Positions 53,263-63,228 of a stretch of DNA of 64,000 bases are shown piece by piece. Positions within the stretch are counted from its first letter, which is position 1. Each line of letters starts with the position of its first letter. The notes below the pieces were generated by a model. The model searched no databases and was not told where the DNA came from. It saw nothing but the letters and a program-made list of their open reading frames with translations. Source of the stretch: Chromatiales bacterium. GTDB taxonomy: Bacteria; Pseudomonadota; Gammaproteobacteria; Steroidobacterales; GCA-2729495. The stretch is taken from contig JACKNI010000001.1 of assembly GCA_024234935.1 (NCBI GenBank), positions 186,001-250,000 of the forward strand, given 5' to 3'. Made by a program: the position numbers and the translations under genes.

Positions 53263-53727
53263 ATGGACGTAATTCTGCTTGAGAAGGTTGAGAATCTCGG
53301 TGTGATCGGCGATCGCGTCAAGGTCCGGTCCGGGTATGGACGGAATTTCCTGCTCCCGCGCGGCAAGGCGACGCTGGCAACGCCGGCCAATATCGCGGTT
53401 TTCGAGGCGCGCCGGGCCGAGCTGGAGGCGAAGCAGCAAGATGAACTTGCCGCCGCACAGAGCCGTGCAGCGAACGTGTCCAGGCTGGAAATCCGGCTGA
53501 CTGCCAAGGCCGGCACCGAGGGCAAGCTCTATGGCTCACTGGGTACCGCAGATATCGCCGAGGCCTGCACTACTGCCGGCGTACTGGTAAAGCGCAGCGA
53601 AGTCCGGCTGCCAGACGGCCCGATCCGCACGATCGGCGAGCACTCGATAGAGCTTCATTTTCATTCCGATGTAAATGCCGTGATCCGTATCAGCGTTGTG
53701 GCCGAGGAAGCCCCGGCACAAGGCTGA
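53263..53727 (+). CDS. rplI: Ribosomal protein bL9
   Basis: 154 residues. N-terminal domain MDVILLEKVENLGVIGDRVK with the signature GYGRNFLLPRGKATLAT, a connecting helix (FEARRAELEAKQQDELAAAQ), and the C-terminal domain (GTEGKLYGSLGTADIAEACT ... SIELHFHSDV). It binds 23S rRNA near the L1 stalk. Confidence 0.97.
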   Translation: MDVILLEKVENLGVIGDRVKVRSGYGRNFLLPRGKATLATPANIAVFEARRAELEAKQQDELAAAQSRAANVSRLEIRLTAKAGTEGKLYGSLGTADIAEACTTAGVLVKRSEVRLPDGPIRTIGEHSIELHFHSDVNAVIRISVVAEEAPAQG

Positions 53728-53752
53728 GTCAGTAACGGCGAAGGGGGCAGAC

Positions 53753-55135
53753 GTGGCGACTTCTGGTCCCCGGCGCGAAGCGGGGGCGCTGGCGGAACTG
53801 CCGGTACCTCCAAGCTCCATTCAGGCTGAGCAGGCCCTGCTGGGCGGCCTGATGCTCGACAACAGCAGCTGGGACCGGATCGCCGATCTGGTCAGTTCCG
53901 CCGACTTCTTCCGTCCGGACCACCGCCTGATCTTTGCCGCCGTCCAGGAGCTTTCCGAACGCGGCCAGCCGGCAGACCCGGTAACCCTGTCAGCCCATCT
54001 GGCCTCGCGTGGTGAGCTGGCCGATGCCGGCAGCACCGTTTATCTCAGCGAACTCGTCAACGACACGCCGAGTGCGGCCAATGTCGGCAACTACGCACGG
54101 ATCATTCATGAGCGTGCGCTGCTCAGGCGCCTGATCGAGGTCGGCAACGACATTGCCGGACTCGCCTACCGTCCCGAAGGCCGGCCGATTACGGAGCTGG
54201 TCGATGAAGCGGAACGTCGCGTGTTCGAGATCGCTGAACGCGGTCAACGCCGCGGTTCGGGGTTCGTGCGTCTCAGTGAGGTGTTGACCGGTACGGTTGA
54301 GCGCCTGGATCTGCTGCACCAGTCGCCGGGTGCGATTACCGGTCTGCCGACCGGCTTCAACAAGCTGGACGAATTTACCGCCGGGCTGCAGGGTGGCGAC
54401 CTGATCATCATTGCCGGGCGCCCGTCGATGGGCAAGACTTCTTTTGCGCTGAACATTGCCGAGAACGCGGCTCTGGGCGCTCGCAAGTCGGCAGCTGTAT
54501 TCAGCATGGAAATGTCAGTCGAGCAGCTCGCTTTTCGAATGGTTTCCTCACTGGGTCGTGTAGACCAGTCGCATCTGCGTAACGGACGGTTCAGTGACGA
54601 CGACTGGCCGCGTATCAACGGTGCGATCCAGCAGATGCAGGAAGCGCCGATCTATATCGATGACACACCCGCGATGACACCCACCGAAGTCAGGGCACGC
54701 GCCCGCCGTCTGCAGCGGGAGCGTGGACTCGATCTCATCGTCGTCGATTATCTGCAGCTGATGCGCGTGGCTGGCGCTTCCGAGAACCGTGCCACCGAGA
54801 TTTCGGAAATTTCCCGCGGGCTCAAGGCGCTGGCGCGTGAGCTGAATGTGCCGATCATCGCTCTTTCCCAGCTGAATCGCAGCGTTGAGTCGCGTACCGA
54901 CAAGAAGCCGGTGATGTCCGACCTGCGTGAGTCCGGTGCAATCGAGCAGGATGCAGACCTGATCCTCTTCATCTATCGGGATGAGGTCTATAACTCCGAC
55001 AGTCCGCGCAAGGGTATCGCGGACATTCATATCGCCAAACAGCGAAACGGGCCGATAGGCGAGTTTCCGCTGACCTTCCTCGGCCGCTTCACCAAGTTCG
55101 AAAACTATGCGCCTGAAGTCGAGGGGTTCAGGTGA
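53753..55135 (+). CDS. dnaB: Replicative DNA helicase DnaB
   Basis: 460 residues. The N-terminal domain (QAEQALLGGLMLDNSSWDRI) is joined by a linker to the RecA-like helicase domain: Walker A IIAGRPSMGKTSFALNIAEN, VFSMEMSVEQLAFRM, DLIVVDYLQLM and the final IAKQRNGPIGEFPLTF. No intein is seen. The GTG at 53753 follows AGGGGG. Overlaps alr by four bases. Confidence 0.96.
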   Translation: MATSGPRREAGALAELPVPPSSIQAEQALLGGLMLDNSSWDRIADLVSSADFFRPDHRLIFAAVQELSERGQPADPVTLSAHLASRGELADAGSTVYLSELVNDTPSAANVGNYARIIHERALLRRLIEVGNDIAGLAYRPEGRPITELVDEAERRVFEIAERGQRRGSGFVRLSEVLTGTVERLDLLHQSPGAITGLPTGFNKLDEFTAGLQGGDLIIIAGRPSMGKTSFALNIAENAALGARKSAAVFSMEMSVEQLAFRMVSSLGRVDQSHLRNGRFSDDDWPRINGAIQQMQEAPIYIDDTPAMTPTEVRARARRLQRERGLDLIVVDYLQLMRVAGASENRATEISEISRGLKALARELNVPIIALSQLNRSVESRTDKKPVMSDLRESGAIEQDADLILFIYRDEVYNSDSPRKGIADIHIAKQRNGPIGEFPLTFLGRFTKFENYAPEVEGFR

Positions 55136-56241
55136 CCCAGGTGCCGGTCGCAGTGATTCGCCCGGCCGCACTGCGCAGTAACCTCCGGCAAGTCCGTCTG
55201 GCCGCGCCGGGTTGTCCCGTGCTGGCAGTCATCAAGGCAAATGCCTATGGGCACGGCCTGATCCAGGTCGCGCGCGTACTCGATTCTGCCGATGCTTTTG
55301 CCGTCGCCCGGCTGGAAGAAGCGGTACAGCTGCGCGAGGCAGGGATCCGCAAGCGCCTGGTGATACTGGGCGGCTGCATGACGGCGGAGGAAGTGCGTAC
55401 CGCGGCGGATCTCGTCATCGATGTCGTGGTCCATGCGCCGGAGCATCTGGTATTGCTGGAGAAGTCCGGCCACACCGCGCCGGTCTGGTGCTGGCTCAAG
55501 GTCGATACCGGTATGTCGCGCCTTGGGCTGCCTGCCTCCGCAGTGCCGGATGCGATCAACCGCCTGAATCAGTGCCCGGCCGTCAGCGGCGTCACGCTGA
55601 TGAGTCATCTGGCCTGTGCCGACGACCGGCAGGATGCTGCGACCGGCGAGCAACTCGAAAAATTCGGGGCACTGCTGGACAACTGGCGTGGCGATGTGAG
55701 CATTGCCAATTCAGCAGCGATCCTGCAGTGGCCGGACGCGGTGCGAAACAACGGAATACTTCCTTATACCGGGCGTAACTGGGTCAGGCCCGGCCTCATG
55801 CTATTCGGCGCATCGCCGATCCGGTCGCGATCAGCAGCGGAGCTTGGATTGCAGCCGGTGATGTCCTTTGAAACGCGGCTGATTTCAGTCAAGCCGGTTC
55901 GGAAGGGGCAACGGGTTGGCTACGGCGGACACTGGGTGGCGCCACGGGACGGCGTGCTTGGACTGGCCGCTGCAGGTTACGCGGACGGTTATCCCTGGCA
56001 TGCCCGTAGCGGTACGCCGGTGGGTATCGGCGAGGCTTTCGGTACCCTGGTCGGCCGGGTGTCGATGGACATGATCGGTATCGATATCAGCGATGTACCG
56101 GGTGCGGCGATCGGTGACCGGGTGGTCCTGTGGGGTGACGGACCGACCGTGGAAGACGTTGCGGCAGCCGCCAACACCATTCCGTGGACGCTGATGACCG
56201 GAATCAACAGGCGCGTGGCCGTACGCATCGAAGCCGGCTAG
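55132..56241 (+). CDS. alr: Alanine racemase
   Basis: 369 residues, fold type III PLP enzyme making D-Ala for peptidoglycan. PLP Lys in VLAVIKANAYGHGLIQVARV, and the second-domain Tyr in VGYGGHWVAPRDG. RVSMDMIGIDIS and VVLWGD are also typical. The start is GTG at 55132, overlapping the dnaB stop (GTGA). Converges with the FHA gene 14 bases away. Confidence 0.95.
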   Translation: MTQVPVAVIRPAALRSNLRQVRLAAPGCPVLAVIKANAYGHGLIQVARVLDSADAFAVARLEEAVQLREAGIRKRLVILGGCMTAEEVRTAADLVIDVVVHAPEHLVLLEKSGHTAPVWCWLKVDTGMSRLGLPASAVPDAINRLNQCPAVSGVTLMSHLACADDRQDAATGEQLEKFGALLDNWRGDVSIANSAAILQWPDAVRNNGILPYTGRNWVRPGLMLFGASPIRSRSAAELGLQPVMSFETRLISVKPVRKGQRVGYGGHWVAPRDGVLGLAAAGYADGYPWHARSGTPVGIGEAFGTLVGRVSMDMIGIDISDVPGAAIGDRVVLWGDGPTVEDVAAAANTIPWTLMTGINRRVAVRIEAG

Positions 56242-56255
56242 GCAGCCGGCAGCCT

Positions 56256-56987
56256 TCAGCCGAGGAAAAATCCCATCTTGATACCGATGATCTCGACGAC
56301 GTCATTGTCAGCGAGCTTGCAGGCCTGGGCGCCAAGCGGTTTGCCATTCAGCTTGGGTGGCTCACGATCCGCGGTATTTTCCACCTGGACGATGTGATAC
56401 CCGTCCGCCCTGCGCGTTATTGCCACCACCTGCACGCCAGCGCGTCCGAGCGTGGTCAGCGCCTTGTTGAGCGGAATCTCGCGCCCCGCAAACGACCCAT
56501 TCAGTACCTGGACCTTGCCCACCGAAACCGGTTTCGAAGCCGGTTCTGCCCCGGCCGGGCGGGCGGCTGCACCATTGGAGGCGGCCGACGCGGCACTTGC
56601 CTGGGCCGATACTGCAGCGGCCTTGGCCAGCGCTTCTGCACCACCGATCTGCCGTTCGATCACCATCGTGCGCGAAAATTCATCGGCGTCATCATCCGTG
56701 ACGCCGTCGACGAAGCGCAGCTGGTGCCGGCCGACAGTGATGACGTCGCCGTTCTGCAGGGCGTGCTTCTTGATCAGGCGACCGTTGACGTAGGTGCCGT
56801 TGGTGCTGTTCAGATCCTCAAGAAAGGAATCGTTGAGGATATTGATGATCAATGAGTGATGGCCGCTGACCGTCGGGTTGTCGATGCGGATATCGTTGTC
56901 CTGCAACCGGCCAACCGTATAACGTTCCTTGCTCATGTTGAACTCGGCAAGGACCTGCGAATCCAGGCTCAGAATCAGTCGTGCCAT
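56256..56987 (-). CDS. FHA-domain protein
   Basis: 243 residues. Residues about 20-95 form an FHA phosphothreonine-binding domain: YTVGRLQDNDIRIDNPTVSG, HHSLI and LEDLNSTNGTYVNGRLI with the key Arg, Ser, His and Asn. An Ala-rich linker (about 120-155) leads to a second, degenerate FHA-like fold (PVSVGKVQVLNGSFAGREIP). It would read phosphorylation by the kinase encoded upstream in the same operon. The start at 56987 (MARLILSLDSQ) is chosen on domain grounds. Confidence 0.9.
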   Translation of the reverse strand: MARLILSLDSQVLAEFNMSKERYTVGRLQDNDIRIDNPTVSGHHSLIINILNDSFLEDLNSTNGTYVNGRLIKKHALQNGDVITVGRHQLRFVDGVTDDDADEFSRTMVIERQIGGAEALAKAAAVSAQASAASAASNGAAARPAGAEPASKPVSVGKVQVLNGSFAGREIPLNKALTTLGRAGVQVVAITRRADGYHIVQVENTADREPPKLNGKPLGAQACKLADNDVVEIIGIKMGFFLG

Positions 56988-57037
56988 ATCAGTGCTGTCC
57001 TGTGGGTCGTGACATGAAAGCGTGAGCCACGACAAGC

Positions 57038-57862
57038 CTAACTGAAGATGCTGCGGATCTGCTGGAGCATACTGACCCGTGCCGGGAAGGGTTCGACCAC
57101 CTGTGCCAGTATGACTGAGACATTGTCCTTCCCCCCGTGGTCGTTGCTGAGCCGGATCAGCTGTTGACCTGCCATTTCAAGATTAGCATTAAAAGTGCTG
57201 ATCGTTAAGTGAATATCCTCGTCTTCCACCATGTCGGGAAGACCGTCCGAACAGAGCAGGTAAATGTCTTCGGGCTGCACTTCGGCTTCCTGAAGTTCGA
57301 CCTGCACCGTCGGCTCCACACCAAGTGCCCGGGTCACGTAGTTGCGGTTCGTGGACCGTGCGGCCTCCTCCTGCGAGTAGAAACCCCGGTCGACCAGTTC
57401 CTGCAGCAGGGAGTGGTCCATGGTCAGTTGTTCAAACCGGTTCCGCCGGAAGCGATAGAGGCGTGAATCGCCGACATGCGCAATCGAAATCCGGTTGTCG
57501 TAGAAGAGGCAGGCAACGATGGTGGTGCCCATGCCCTCACATTGCGGTTGCATCTTCGCGGTCTGATGTATGACCTTGTTGGCCCGGGCGATGGCATCGC
57601 GCAGGATGATCGTTTGCCGCATCAGGCCGGTTTCGGGATCGGTGGCGTTGCGAGTCTCCCGCTCACAGGCTGCTGGTACGAGTTCCAGTACCGTGCGTAC
57701 CGCGATACCGCTGGCGACTTCACCCGCGTTATATCCGCCCATGCCATCAGCCAGCACCAGCAGGGCGATATCCCTGTTGCTGCCGATGGCGTCTTCATTG
57801 TGCTCACGGACCTTGCCGGTGTCCGAAAGCTGAAGCGTATTGAATTTTGGGCGCAGGCTCAT
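57038..57862 (-). CDS. PP2C-family Ser/Thr phosphatase
   Basis: 274 residues. All PP2C motifs: VREHNEDAIG, LVLADGMGGYNAGEVASGIA, GMGTTIVACLF, IAHVGDSRLYRFR, LTMDHS, YLLCSDGLPDMV and GGKDNVSVILAQV, with the metal-binding Asp residues. It is soluble and would reverse the kinase. Its ATG overlaps the kinase stop by two bases (ATGA), so the pair is translationally coupled. Confidence 0.95.
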   Translation of the reverse strand: MSLRPKFNTLQLSDTGKVREHNEDAIGSNRDIALLVLADGMGGYNAGEVASGIAVRTVLELVPAACERETRNATDPETGLMRQTIILRDAIARANKVIHQTAKMQPQCEGMGTTIVACLFYDNRISIAHVGDSRLYRFRRNRFEQLTMDHSLLQELVDRGFYSQEEAARSTNRNYVTRALGVEPTVQVELQEAEVQPEDIYLLCSDGLPDMVEDEDIHLTISTFNANLEMAGQQLIRLSNDHGGKDNVSVILAQVVEPFPARVSMLQQIRSIFS

Positions 57863-60297
57863 ATGTGATCTGCTGCCAGACGGCTGGCGCATTCGCGCAG
57901 GGCATAGGCAAGGGCGCGACCGCTCGGAAAACGGTCCGCTGGATCCTTGGCGAGTACCTGGTCAAGAATGCTGTCCGTACAGGGTGGAACATCGTCGCGG
58001 ATATCCGCGACCGGGCGATGTCGCTGCTTTACGATCTTGTCCATCAGGCGCGGGATCGAATCTGCCTGAAAGGGCGGGGCTCCGGTAAGCAGGTGGTACA
58101 TGGTTACCCCGAGTGAATACAGATCCGACTGGCCGGTGACCTGACTGGCTGACAGCTGCTCCGGAGACATGTAGGACGGCGTACCGAGAATGATACCTGT
58201 CCGGGTCCGGCTCGAGTCGGTCAGTCTGGCGATACCGAAGTCGGTGATCTTCATGGTATCGGTAGCGGGATTGTAGAGAATATTCGCCGGCTTTACGTCC
58301 CGGTGCACGACGTTTTGCGTGTGGGCATAGTGCAGTGCTTCAGCTGCCCGGGCCATCAGTTCGAATACGACTTTGGGCTGGAGCAGCCGGCCGACCTGCG
58401 CGTAATGACTGAGCGAGCGCCCTTCGATGTACTCCATCGCCAGGTATGCGACCTGGTTGTCCTCGCCAGCGTCGTAGATGGAAATGATATTTGGATGGCT
58501 GAGGCGTCCGGCCGATTCGGCTTCACGCTTGAAATTCGCCCGCGCTGTAGCGAGGTCGTTTTCTTCGAACTCCTCGGCGAGCGGCAGGGTCTTGATGGCG
58601 ACGCGCCGGTTGATGGTGGGATCCCGCCCAAGGTAAACAGTGGCCATTGCCCCACGGCCGATCACCCGCTCCAGCTCGTAACGGCCAAGATTGCGGGTGC
58701 CGGATGATGTAGCGGTTGGTACGGGTTCAGGCGCCGACGGCGTTACTGTCTGTGGGCCACTTTTCTTTGCGGCGGGTGCGCCACGGGCACCGGAGAGCTT
58801 CTCGAGCTTTGCGGCGACGTCACGATACCCGGGGTCACGTGCGGCGAGATGGCGGAACACGCGCTCGGCCCGCGCGTAGTCGCGCTTGCGACCGTGCTCC
58901 ATGGCCAGGTCGTAGAGCTTCTCTTTGGTACGGTCTGTCGTCGGCTGCTGACGAAGGACCGAAAAAGCCAGATCCAGTTCCTCACCCGGACCAGCGCTAT
59001 TCGCCGGCGCATCGTCCGATCGGCCGCCTGTGAGTCCCAGGCCGCGCCCCGGCAGCTGGGTCAGTCCCTGAAGAATGGCCATACCGGTCAGGCAAAACAG
59101 CGCAAGGCCTGCAAACTGCAACCAGGTCCCCGCGAGCAGCGTGGCGAACTCGGCAAGGAGCAACACAGCGGCGCTGGCTGTTGCCAGCATGGCGGCATGG
59201 CTGAGAGACAGGCGGCCAGTCAGGCCGGCGCAGGCACCAATCAGCAGCGCGAGAAGGGCTTCCACCCACGGGGCCCAGCCCGGACGACTGATGTGCTGGC
59301 CGTCATTGAGATTCGCAAGCTCTGTGGCCAGTATGGCTGCAGGTCCCAGTTGCGTATTGACCGATGCCGCCATGTTGCCCGTCGCTGCACCCACGACTGC
59401 GATCTGATCCTTGACTGCGGAGAGTTCGTTGCCGGCAAGCAGTTGCTCTGCCGAAATGACGCGGAAACCGGCCGCCTCTCGCCCCTTGTAATATCTGAGC
59501 AAGCGCCCGTTCTCCGGCGGAGCCCGCACTGCGGGATCGCCAGCCATGAATGCAGCGATACTGGCAGAAGGCAATATGCCGTACCGCGTTGAGAGGCTGT
59601 GGGGTGCCTGGCGAAGTACCCCATCCTGGTCCGGGGTGGTTTGCAAATGACCTAGGGCGGCAGCTGCCTCGCAAAGCGCAGGGTTGCCCGGCGCAATGAC
59701 TGCCAACCGGGCTCCGGCAGCAGCTTCGCCATAGCGTGAACTGTCCGCGGCAAGACGCTCTTCACACGACCCTTCAGGCTGTTCTCGCCCAGGTACCGGG
59801 TCGGTAGCGTCAAGACCCAGAATCACATTGGCGGTCGCGGCTACTGCGGCCACGTTTTTCTGCTGCTGGGCAAGCCGCTGTTCGGCTTCCAGGAGCTGGC
59901 GCTCAAGGAGACCGGGTTGTGCTGAATTTTGCAGCGCGTCTGTGCGCTTCTCGAGTGCGATCAGCGCCCGCAGCCGGGCGATGTCCTGTGCTGCAATCAT
60001 CGCCGGTGGCGGTGATGCGGGCAGGATCAGCCTGGCCCCGGAGGCCTTTGCTCGCAGCAGCAGTTCGTCGAAGCGGGGCGTGAGCCATGGATTGGTCTCG
60101 GTTTTGCCGGTATCGATGATGAGAACCGGCGCCGCCGCCGGGCTGGCCGTCAGTTGTTGGAACACATCGTAATATCCGCGTTCGATGCCAATCAGACGAT
60201 CGGCTCCGGCCCAGAACAGCAGGGCCAGTGCCGTGCACAGCAATACGCCTGCCGCCCGGTGCGGAAAACTGGATTCGCGACTGTCCCTTGGATGCAT
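57859..60297 (-). CDS. CHASE2-domain membrane Ser/Thr protein kinase
   Basis: 812 residues. One helix (about 16-36), an extracytoplasmic CHASE2 sensor domain (about 40-335) and three more helices (about 343-362, 368-388, 392-411). A short TPR-like segment (about 445-500) precedes a full kinase domain (537-812): RGAMATVYLG loop, Lys569, HRD Asp667 and DFG Asp686. It senses an envelope signal of unknown nature. TACTAT ends 6 bases before the ATG with no proper Shine-Dalgarno. First gene of the kinase-phosphatase-FHA operon. Confidence 0.93.
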   Translation of the reverse strand: MHPRDSRESSFPHRAAGVLLCTALALLFWAGADRLIGIERGYYDVFQQLTASPAAAPVLIIDTGKTETNPWLTPRFDELLLRAKASGARLILPASPPPAMIAAQDIARLRALIALEKRTDALQNSAQPGLLERQLLEAEQRLAQQQKNVAAVAATANVILGLDATDPVPGREQPEGSCEERLAADSSRYGEAAAGARLAVIAPGNPALCEAAAALGHLQTTPDQDGVLRQAPHSLSTRYGILPSASIAAFMAGDPAVRAPPENGRLLRYYKGREAAGFRVISAEQLLAGNELSAVKDQIAVVGAATGNMAASVNTQLGPAAILATELANLNDGQHISRPGWAPWVEALLALLIGACAGLTGRLSLSHAAMLATASAAVLLLAEFATLLAGTWLQFAGLALFCLTGMAILQGLTQLPGRGLGLTGGRSDDAPANSAGPGEELDLAFSVLRQQPTTDRTKEKLYDLAMEHGRKRDYARAERVFRHLAARDPGYRDVAAKLEKLSGARGAPAAKKSGPQTVTPSAPEPVPTATSSGTRNLGRYELERVIGRGAMATVYLGRDPTINRRVAIKTLPLAEEFEENDLATARANFKREAESAGRLSHPNIISIYDAGEDNQVAYLAMEYIEGRSLSHYAQVGRLLQPKVVFELMARAAEALHYAHTQNVVHRDVKPANILYNPATDTMKITDFGIARLTDSSRTRTGIILGTPSYMSPEQLSASQVTGQSDLYSLGVTMYHLLTGAPPFQADSIPRLMDKIVKQRHRPVADIRDDVPPCTDSILDQVLAKDPADRFPSGRALAYALRECASRLAADHI

Positions 60298-60409
60298 TCC
60301 AAAATAGTATGCGGATCACGTTCTGCACGTTGAGACTTGGGTTGGGGTTTCGGCTGGCAGAAGCGGTTTTACATCCCGAAATCACCAGCTTCAGGAGTCC
60401 GAAGTCCCG

Positions 60410-61774
60410 ATGGCCAAAGCGCAGAAAGCCTATGTCTGTGGCGACTGTGGTGCCAGTACCACGAAGTGGCAGGGGCAGTGCCCGGCCTGTGCCGCCTGGA
60501 ATTCGCTTGAACCGCGCATCGTGGAGGCTGGTCGCACGATGGCCAGTCTGCCGGAGGTCAGTGTGCAACGGCTGGCGGATGTCGGCGGTGAGACCGTGCC
60601 GAGGGTCAATACCGGGCTTAACGAACTTGATCGTGCCCTGGGTGGAGGGCTCGTGCCGGGGTCGGCGGTCCTGATTGGCGGTGACCCCGGCATCGGCAAA
60701 TCGACCCTGTTGCTGCAGGCTGCCGCGCGGCTCGAAACGGGTGGATCCACCCTTTACGCCAGCGGCGAAGAGTCCCTGCAGCAAATCAGCCTGCGTGGCC
60801 ATCGTCTGGGCCTGCCACTGGAAAAGGTCATTGCCATCGCGACGACGCGCGTTGAAGACGTCCTGGCGGCGGTAGACCAGACTCGTCCGGGTTGCGTGAT
60901 AGTCGATTCAATCCAGACGATGATGACCGACCTGTTGCCATCGGCGCCCGGTTCACCCAACCAGTTGCGCACCTGCGCCAGCCAGCTGGTGAGGCTGGCG
61001 AAACAGACGGGAATCACCGTGATTCTGGTTGGCCACGTAACCAAGGATGGCCAGATTGCCGGGCCGCGGCTGCTGGAGCACATGGTTGACGTGGTGCTCT
61101 ATTTTGAGAGCGAGGTCGCGAGCCGGTTCCGGATTTTGCGCGCTGTAAAGAACCGCTTTGGTGCCGCAAACGAGCTCGGGATTTTCGTCATGACCGAAGG
61201 CGGGATACGCGAGGTCAAGAATCCCTCCGCGCTGTTCGTGTCACAGCGTACAGATCCGGTTCCGGGCAGCGTCGTGACCGCTGTTCACCAGGGCAGCCGG
61301 CCACTGCTCGTCGAAGTGCAGGCGCTTGCCGATCAGGGCGGCAGCGGGCCGCCACGTCGCGTTGCCATCGGGCTCGAGGCAAACCGGCTGACACTGCTGC
61401 TGGCGGTGATGCATCGGCATGCCGGTATCTCTACCCACGCCAGTGATGTGTTCGTGAATGTGGTCGGTGGCGTACGCATTGCCGAACCGGCTGCAGACCT
61501 CGCGGCATTGCTCGCGACCATTTCGAGCGTGCGTGATCGTCCCTTGCCGCGCGATCTGGTGGTGTTTGGTGAGGTCGGACTCGCTGGTGAGGTGCGTCCG
61601 GTTGCCTATGGAGAGGAGCGCTTGCGTGAAGCCGCCAAGGTCGGTTTTCATCGGGCGCTGGTGCCCAGGGCAAACCAGCCACGGCAGGCGATAGCTGGTA
61701 TGGAGGTCATTGCAGTCGACTGCCTGCATGACGTCATGCGGGTGCTGCCGGCCCTGCAGGCGGCTGCCAGTTGA
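60410..61774 (+). CDS. radA: DNA repair protein RadA (Sms)
   Basis: 454 residues. N-terminal zinc finger CGDCGASTTKWQGQCPAC, Walker A LIGGDPGIGKSTLLLQAAAR at about 86-105, the KNRFGAANELG motif, and a C-terminal Lon-like domain (DVFVNVVGGVRIAEPAADLA). It drives branch migration in recombination. AGGAG lies upstream of the ATG. Divergent from the kinase operon. Confidence 0.95.
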   Translation: MAKAQKAYVCGDCGASTTKWQGQCPACAAWNSLEPRIVEAGRTMASLPEVSVQRLADVGGETVPRVNTGLNELDRALGGGLVPGSAVLIGGDPGIGKSTLLLQAAARLETGGSTLYASGEESLQQISLRGHRLGLPLEKVIAIATTRVEDVLAAVDQTRPGCVIVDSIQTMMTDLLPSAPGSPNQLRTCASQLVRLAKQTGITVILVGHVTKDGQIAGPRLLEHMVDVVLYFESEVASRFRILRAVKNRFGAANELGIFVMTEGGIREVKNPSALFVSQRTDPVPGSVVTAVHQGSRPLLVEVQALADQGGSGPPRRVAIGLEANRLTLLLAVMHRHAGISTHASDVFVNVVGGVRIAEPAADLAALLATISSVRDRPLPRDLVVFGEVGLAGEVRPVAYGEERLREAAKVGFHRALVPRANQPRQAIAGMEVIAVDCLHDVMRVLPALQAAAS

Positions 61775-61787
61775 GGGGTGGCTCAGC

Positions 61788-63068
61788 TCAGGCGCCGGCA
61801 GACTCACCCTGAGGTGGTGGGCGAATCCGCACAGTACGTATGACGTTGTCGCCGGTTTCGGTAATTTCGACCGGATAGCCGTTCAGTTGCAGCGCCGTGC
61901 CGCAGGCCGGAAAGGCCTCGAGCTGCTCAAGGATGAGTCCATTCAATGTTGTGGGTCCGTCTGTAGGCAGATGCCAGTTCATCATGCGGTTCAGTGCCCG
62001 GACGTTGATGCTGGCGCTGACGAGCCAAGCGTCCGACTTTTCCTCGCGACGTACCTCCTCGGGCACCTCTTCACCACTGCTGGAGAATTCACCGAGGATT
62101 TCCTCAAGCAGGTCTTCGATGGTCACCAGTCCCTGGATATCGCCATACTCATCCACGACAAAAGCCGTGCGCTGCCTGCTGCGCCGAAACTGGGCGAGTA
62201 GGCTGTGCAAGGAAGTGCCCTCAGGGATGAAGAACGGTTCATCCATGGTCGCCTCAATGGTTGCCTTGTCGAGTGTGCCCGTGCTTGCAAGCACCAGCTT
62301 GCGGATATAGAGAATACCGACCAGGTTTTCGATGTTGCCCCGGAATACCGGCAGGCGGCTGTGGCGACTGGTGGTGATCGTGGTGGCGATTTCGTGCCAC
62401 TCGCTGTCCAGATCAATGCCTACCAGCTCGTTGTCCGGAATCATGATCTCATCGACGGTCATGTCTTCCAGTTCCAGTATGGACATCAGCATGCGCTGGC
62501 GCCGGCGTGGCAGTTTTGTGCCGGCATCCGTCACCAGGGTGCGCAGCTCTTCCAGGGTCAGATGATGCTGGTTGACCTGGTCCGGGCGTACGCCGAACAG
62601 CCGCAACAAGGCATTAGAAATGGCTGTGATGAGCCAGACGACCGGCAAAGTTGCCTTGAGCAGAAAGTAATAAACAATCGCGGCCGGCAGGCCAAAAGCC
62701 TCGGAGCGAAGTGCGCCCAGCGTCTTCGGCATGACATCCGTGAAAACCATGATGACGAATGCCAGCCCGACGCTGGCGACAGCAACGCCCGCGGGCCCGC
62801 CGATCCGCAGTGCCACGAGTGTTACCAGGGCGGTGGCCAGCGTGTTGGCAATATTGCTGCCGATGAGGATCAGCGAAATCAGGCGGTCGGGACGCGCCAG
62901 CAGGCGTTCAGCGAGCCGGGCGCCCAAATGCCCCTGCCGCGCCTTGTGCCGCAGCCGGTATCGGTTGAGCGTCAGGAGTGCTGTTTCAGAGCCCGAGAAG
63001 AAGGCTGAAATCAGGAGTAACAGGACAAGAAGCGCGATGAGCGTACCGGCAGACAGGTCGTCGCCCAA
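61788..63068 (-). CDS. CorC/HlyC-type membrane protein (DUF21-CBS-CorC_HlyC)
   Basis: 426 residues. N-terminal DUF21 membrane domain with about four helices (LIALLVLLLLISAFFSGSETA is the signature start), a CBS pair (about 200-325: MTVDEIMIPDNELVGIDLDS, RTAFVVDEYGDIQGLVTIED), and the C-terminal CorC_HlyC domain (LPTDGPTTLNGLILEQLEAF). Often annotated as a Mg/Co efflux or hemolysin-like protein; substrate not known. The start is TTG at 63068. Downstream of radA, convergent. Confidence 0.92.
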   Translation of the reverse strand: MGDDLSAGTLIALLVLLLLISAFFSGSETALLTLNRYRLRHKARQGHLGARLAERLLARPDRLISLILIGSNIANTLATALVTLVALRIGGPAGVAVASVGLAFVIMVFTDVMPKTLGALRSEAFGLPAAIVYYFLLKATLPVVWLITAISNALLRLFGVRPDQVNQHHLTLEELRTLVTDAGTKLPRRRQRMLMSILELEDMTVDEIMIPDNELVGIDLDSEWHEIATTITTSRHSRLPVFRGNIENLVGILYIRKLVLASTGTLDKATIEATMDEPFFIPEGTSLHSLLAQFRRSRQRTAFVVDEYGDIQGLVTIEDLLEEILGEFSSSGEEVPEEVRREEKSDAWLVSASINVRALNRMMNWHLPTDGPTTLNGLILEQLEAFPACGTALQLNGYPVEITETGDNVIRTVRIRPPPQGESAGA

Positions 63069-63157
63069 TGAAGTGGACCTCTAGCGGCGAAAGCGGGCAT
63101 CCATGGTGACCAATGCCTTGTGAGCATGTCAAGGAACCTGTGTTGCGCACATCGACT

Positions 63158-63182
63158 GGCCTGAATTGCATACAATCAGGCC
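63158..63182 (+). promoter_or_regulatory. Candidate ffh promoter with inverted repeat
   Basis: TACAAT (63171-63176) lies in the loop and right edge of a perfect 7-bp inverted repeat, GGCCTGA (63158-63164) and TCAGGCC (63176-63182). Transcription would begin near 63183, 46 bases before ffh. No strong -35 is visible. Confidence 0.4.
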
Positions 63183-63228
63183 GTCGCGCCTCGCGCGGCG
63201 GATTTCAGCAACTTTAAGGGTCTGCAAG

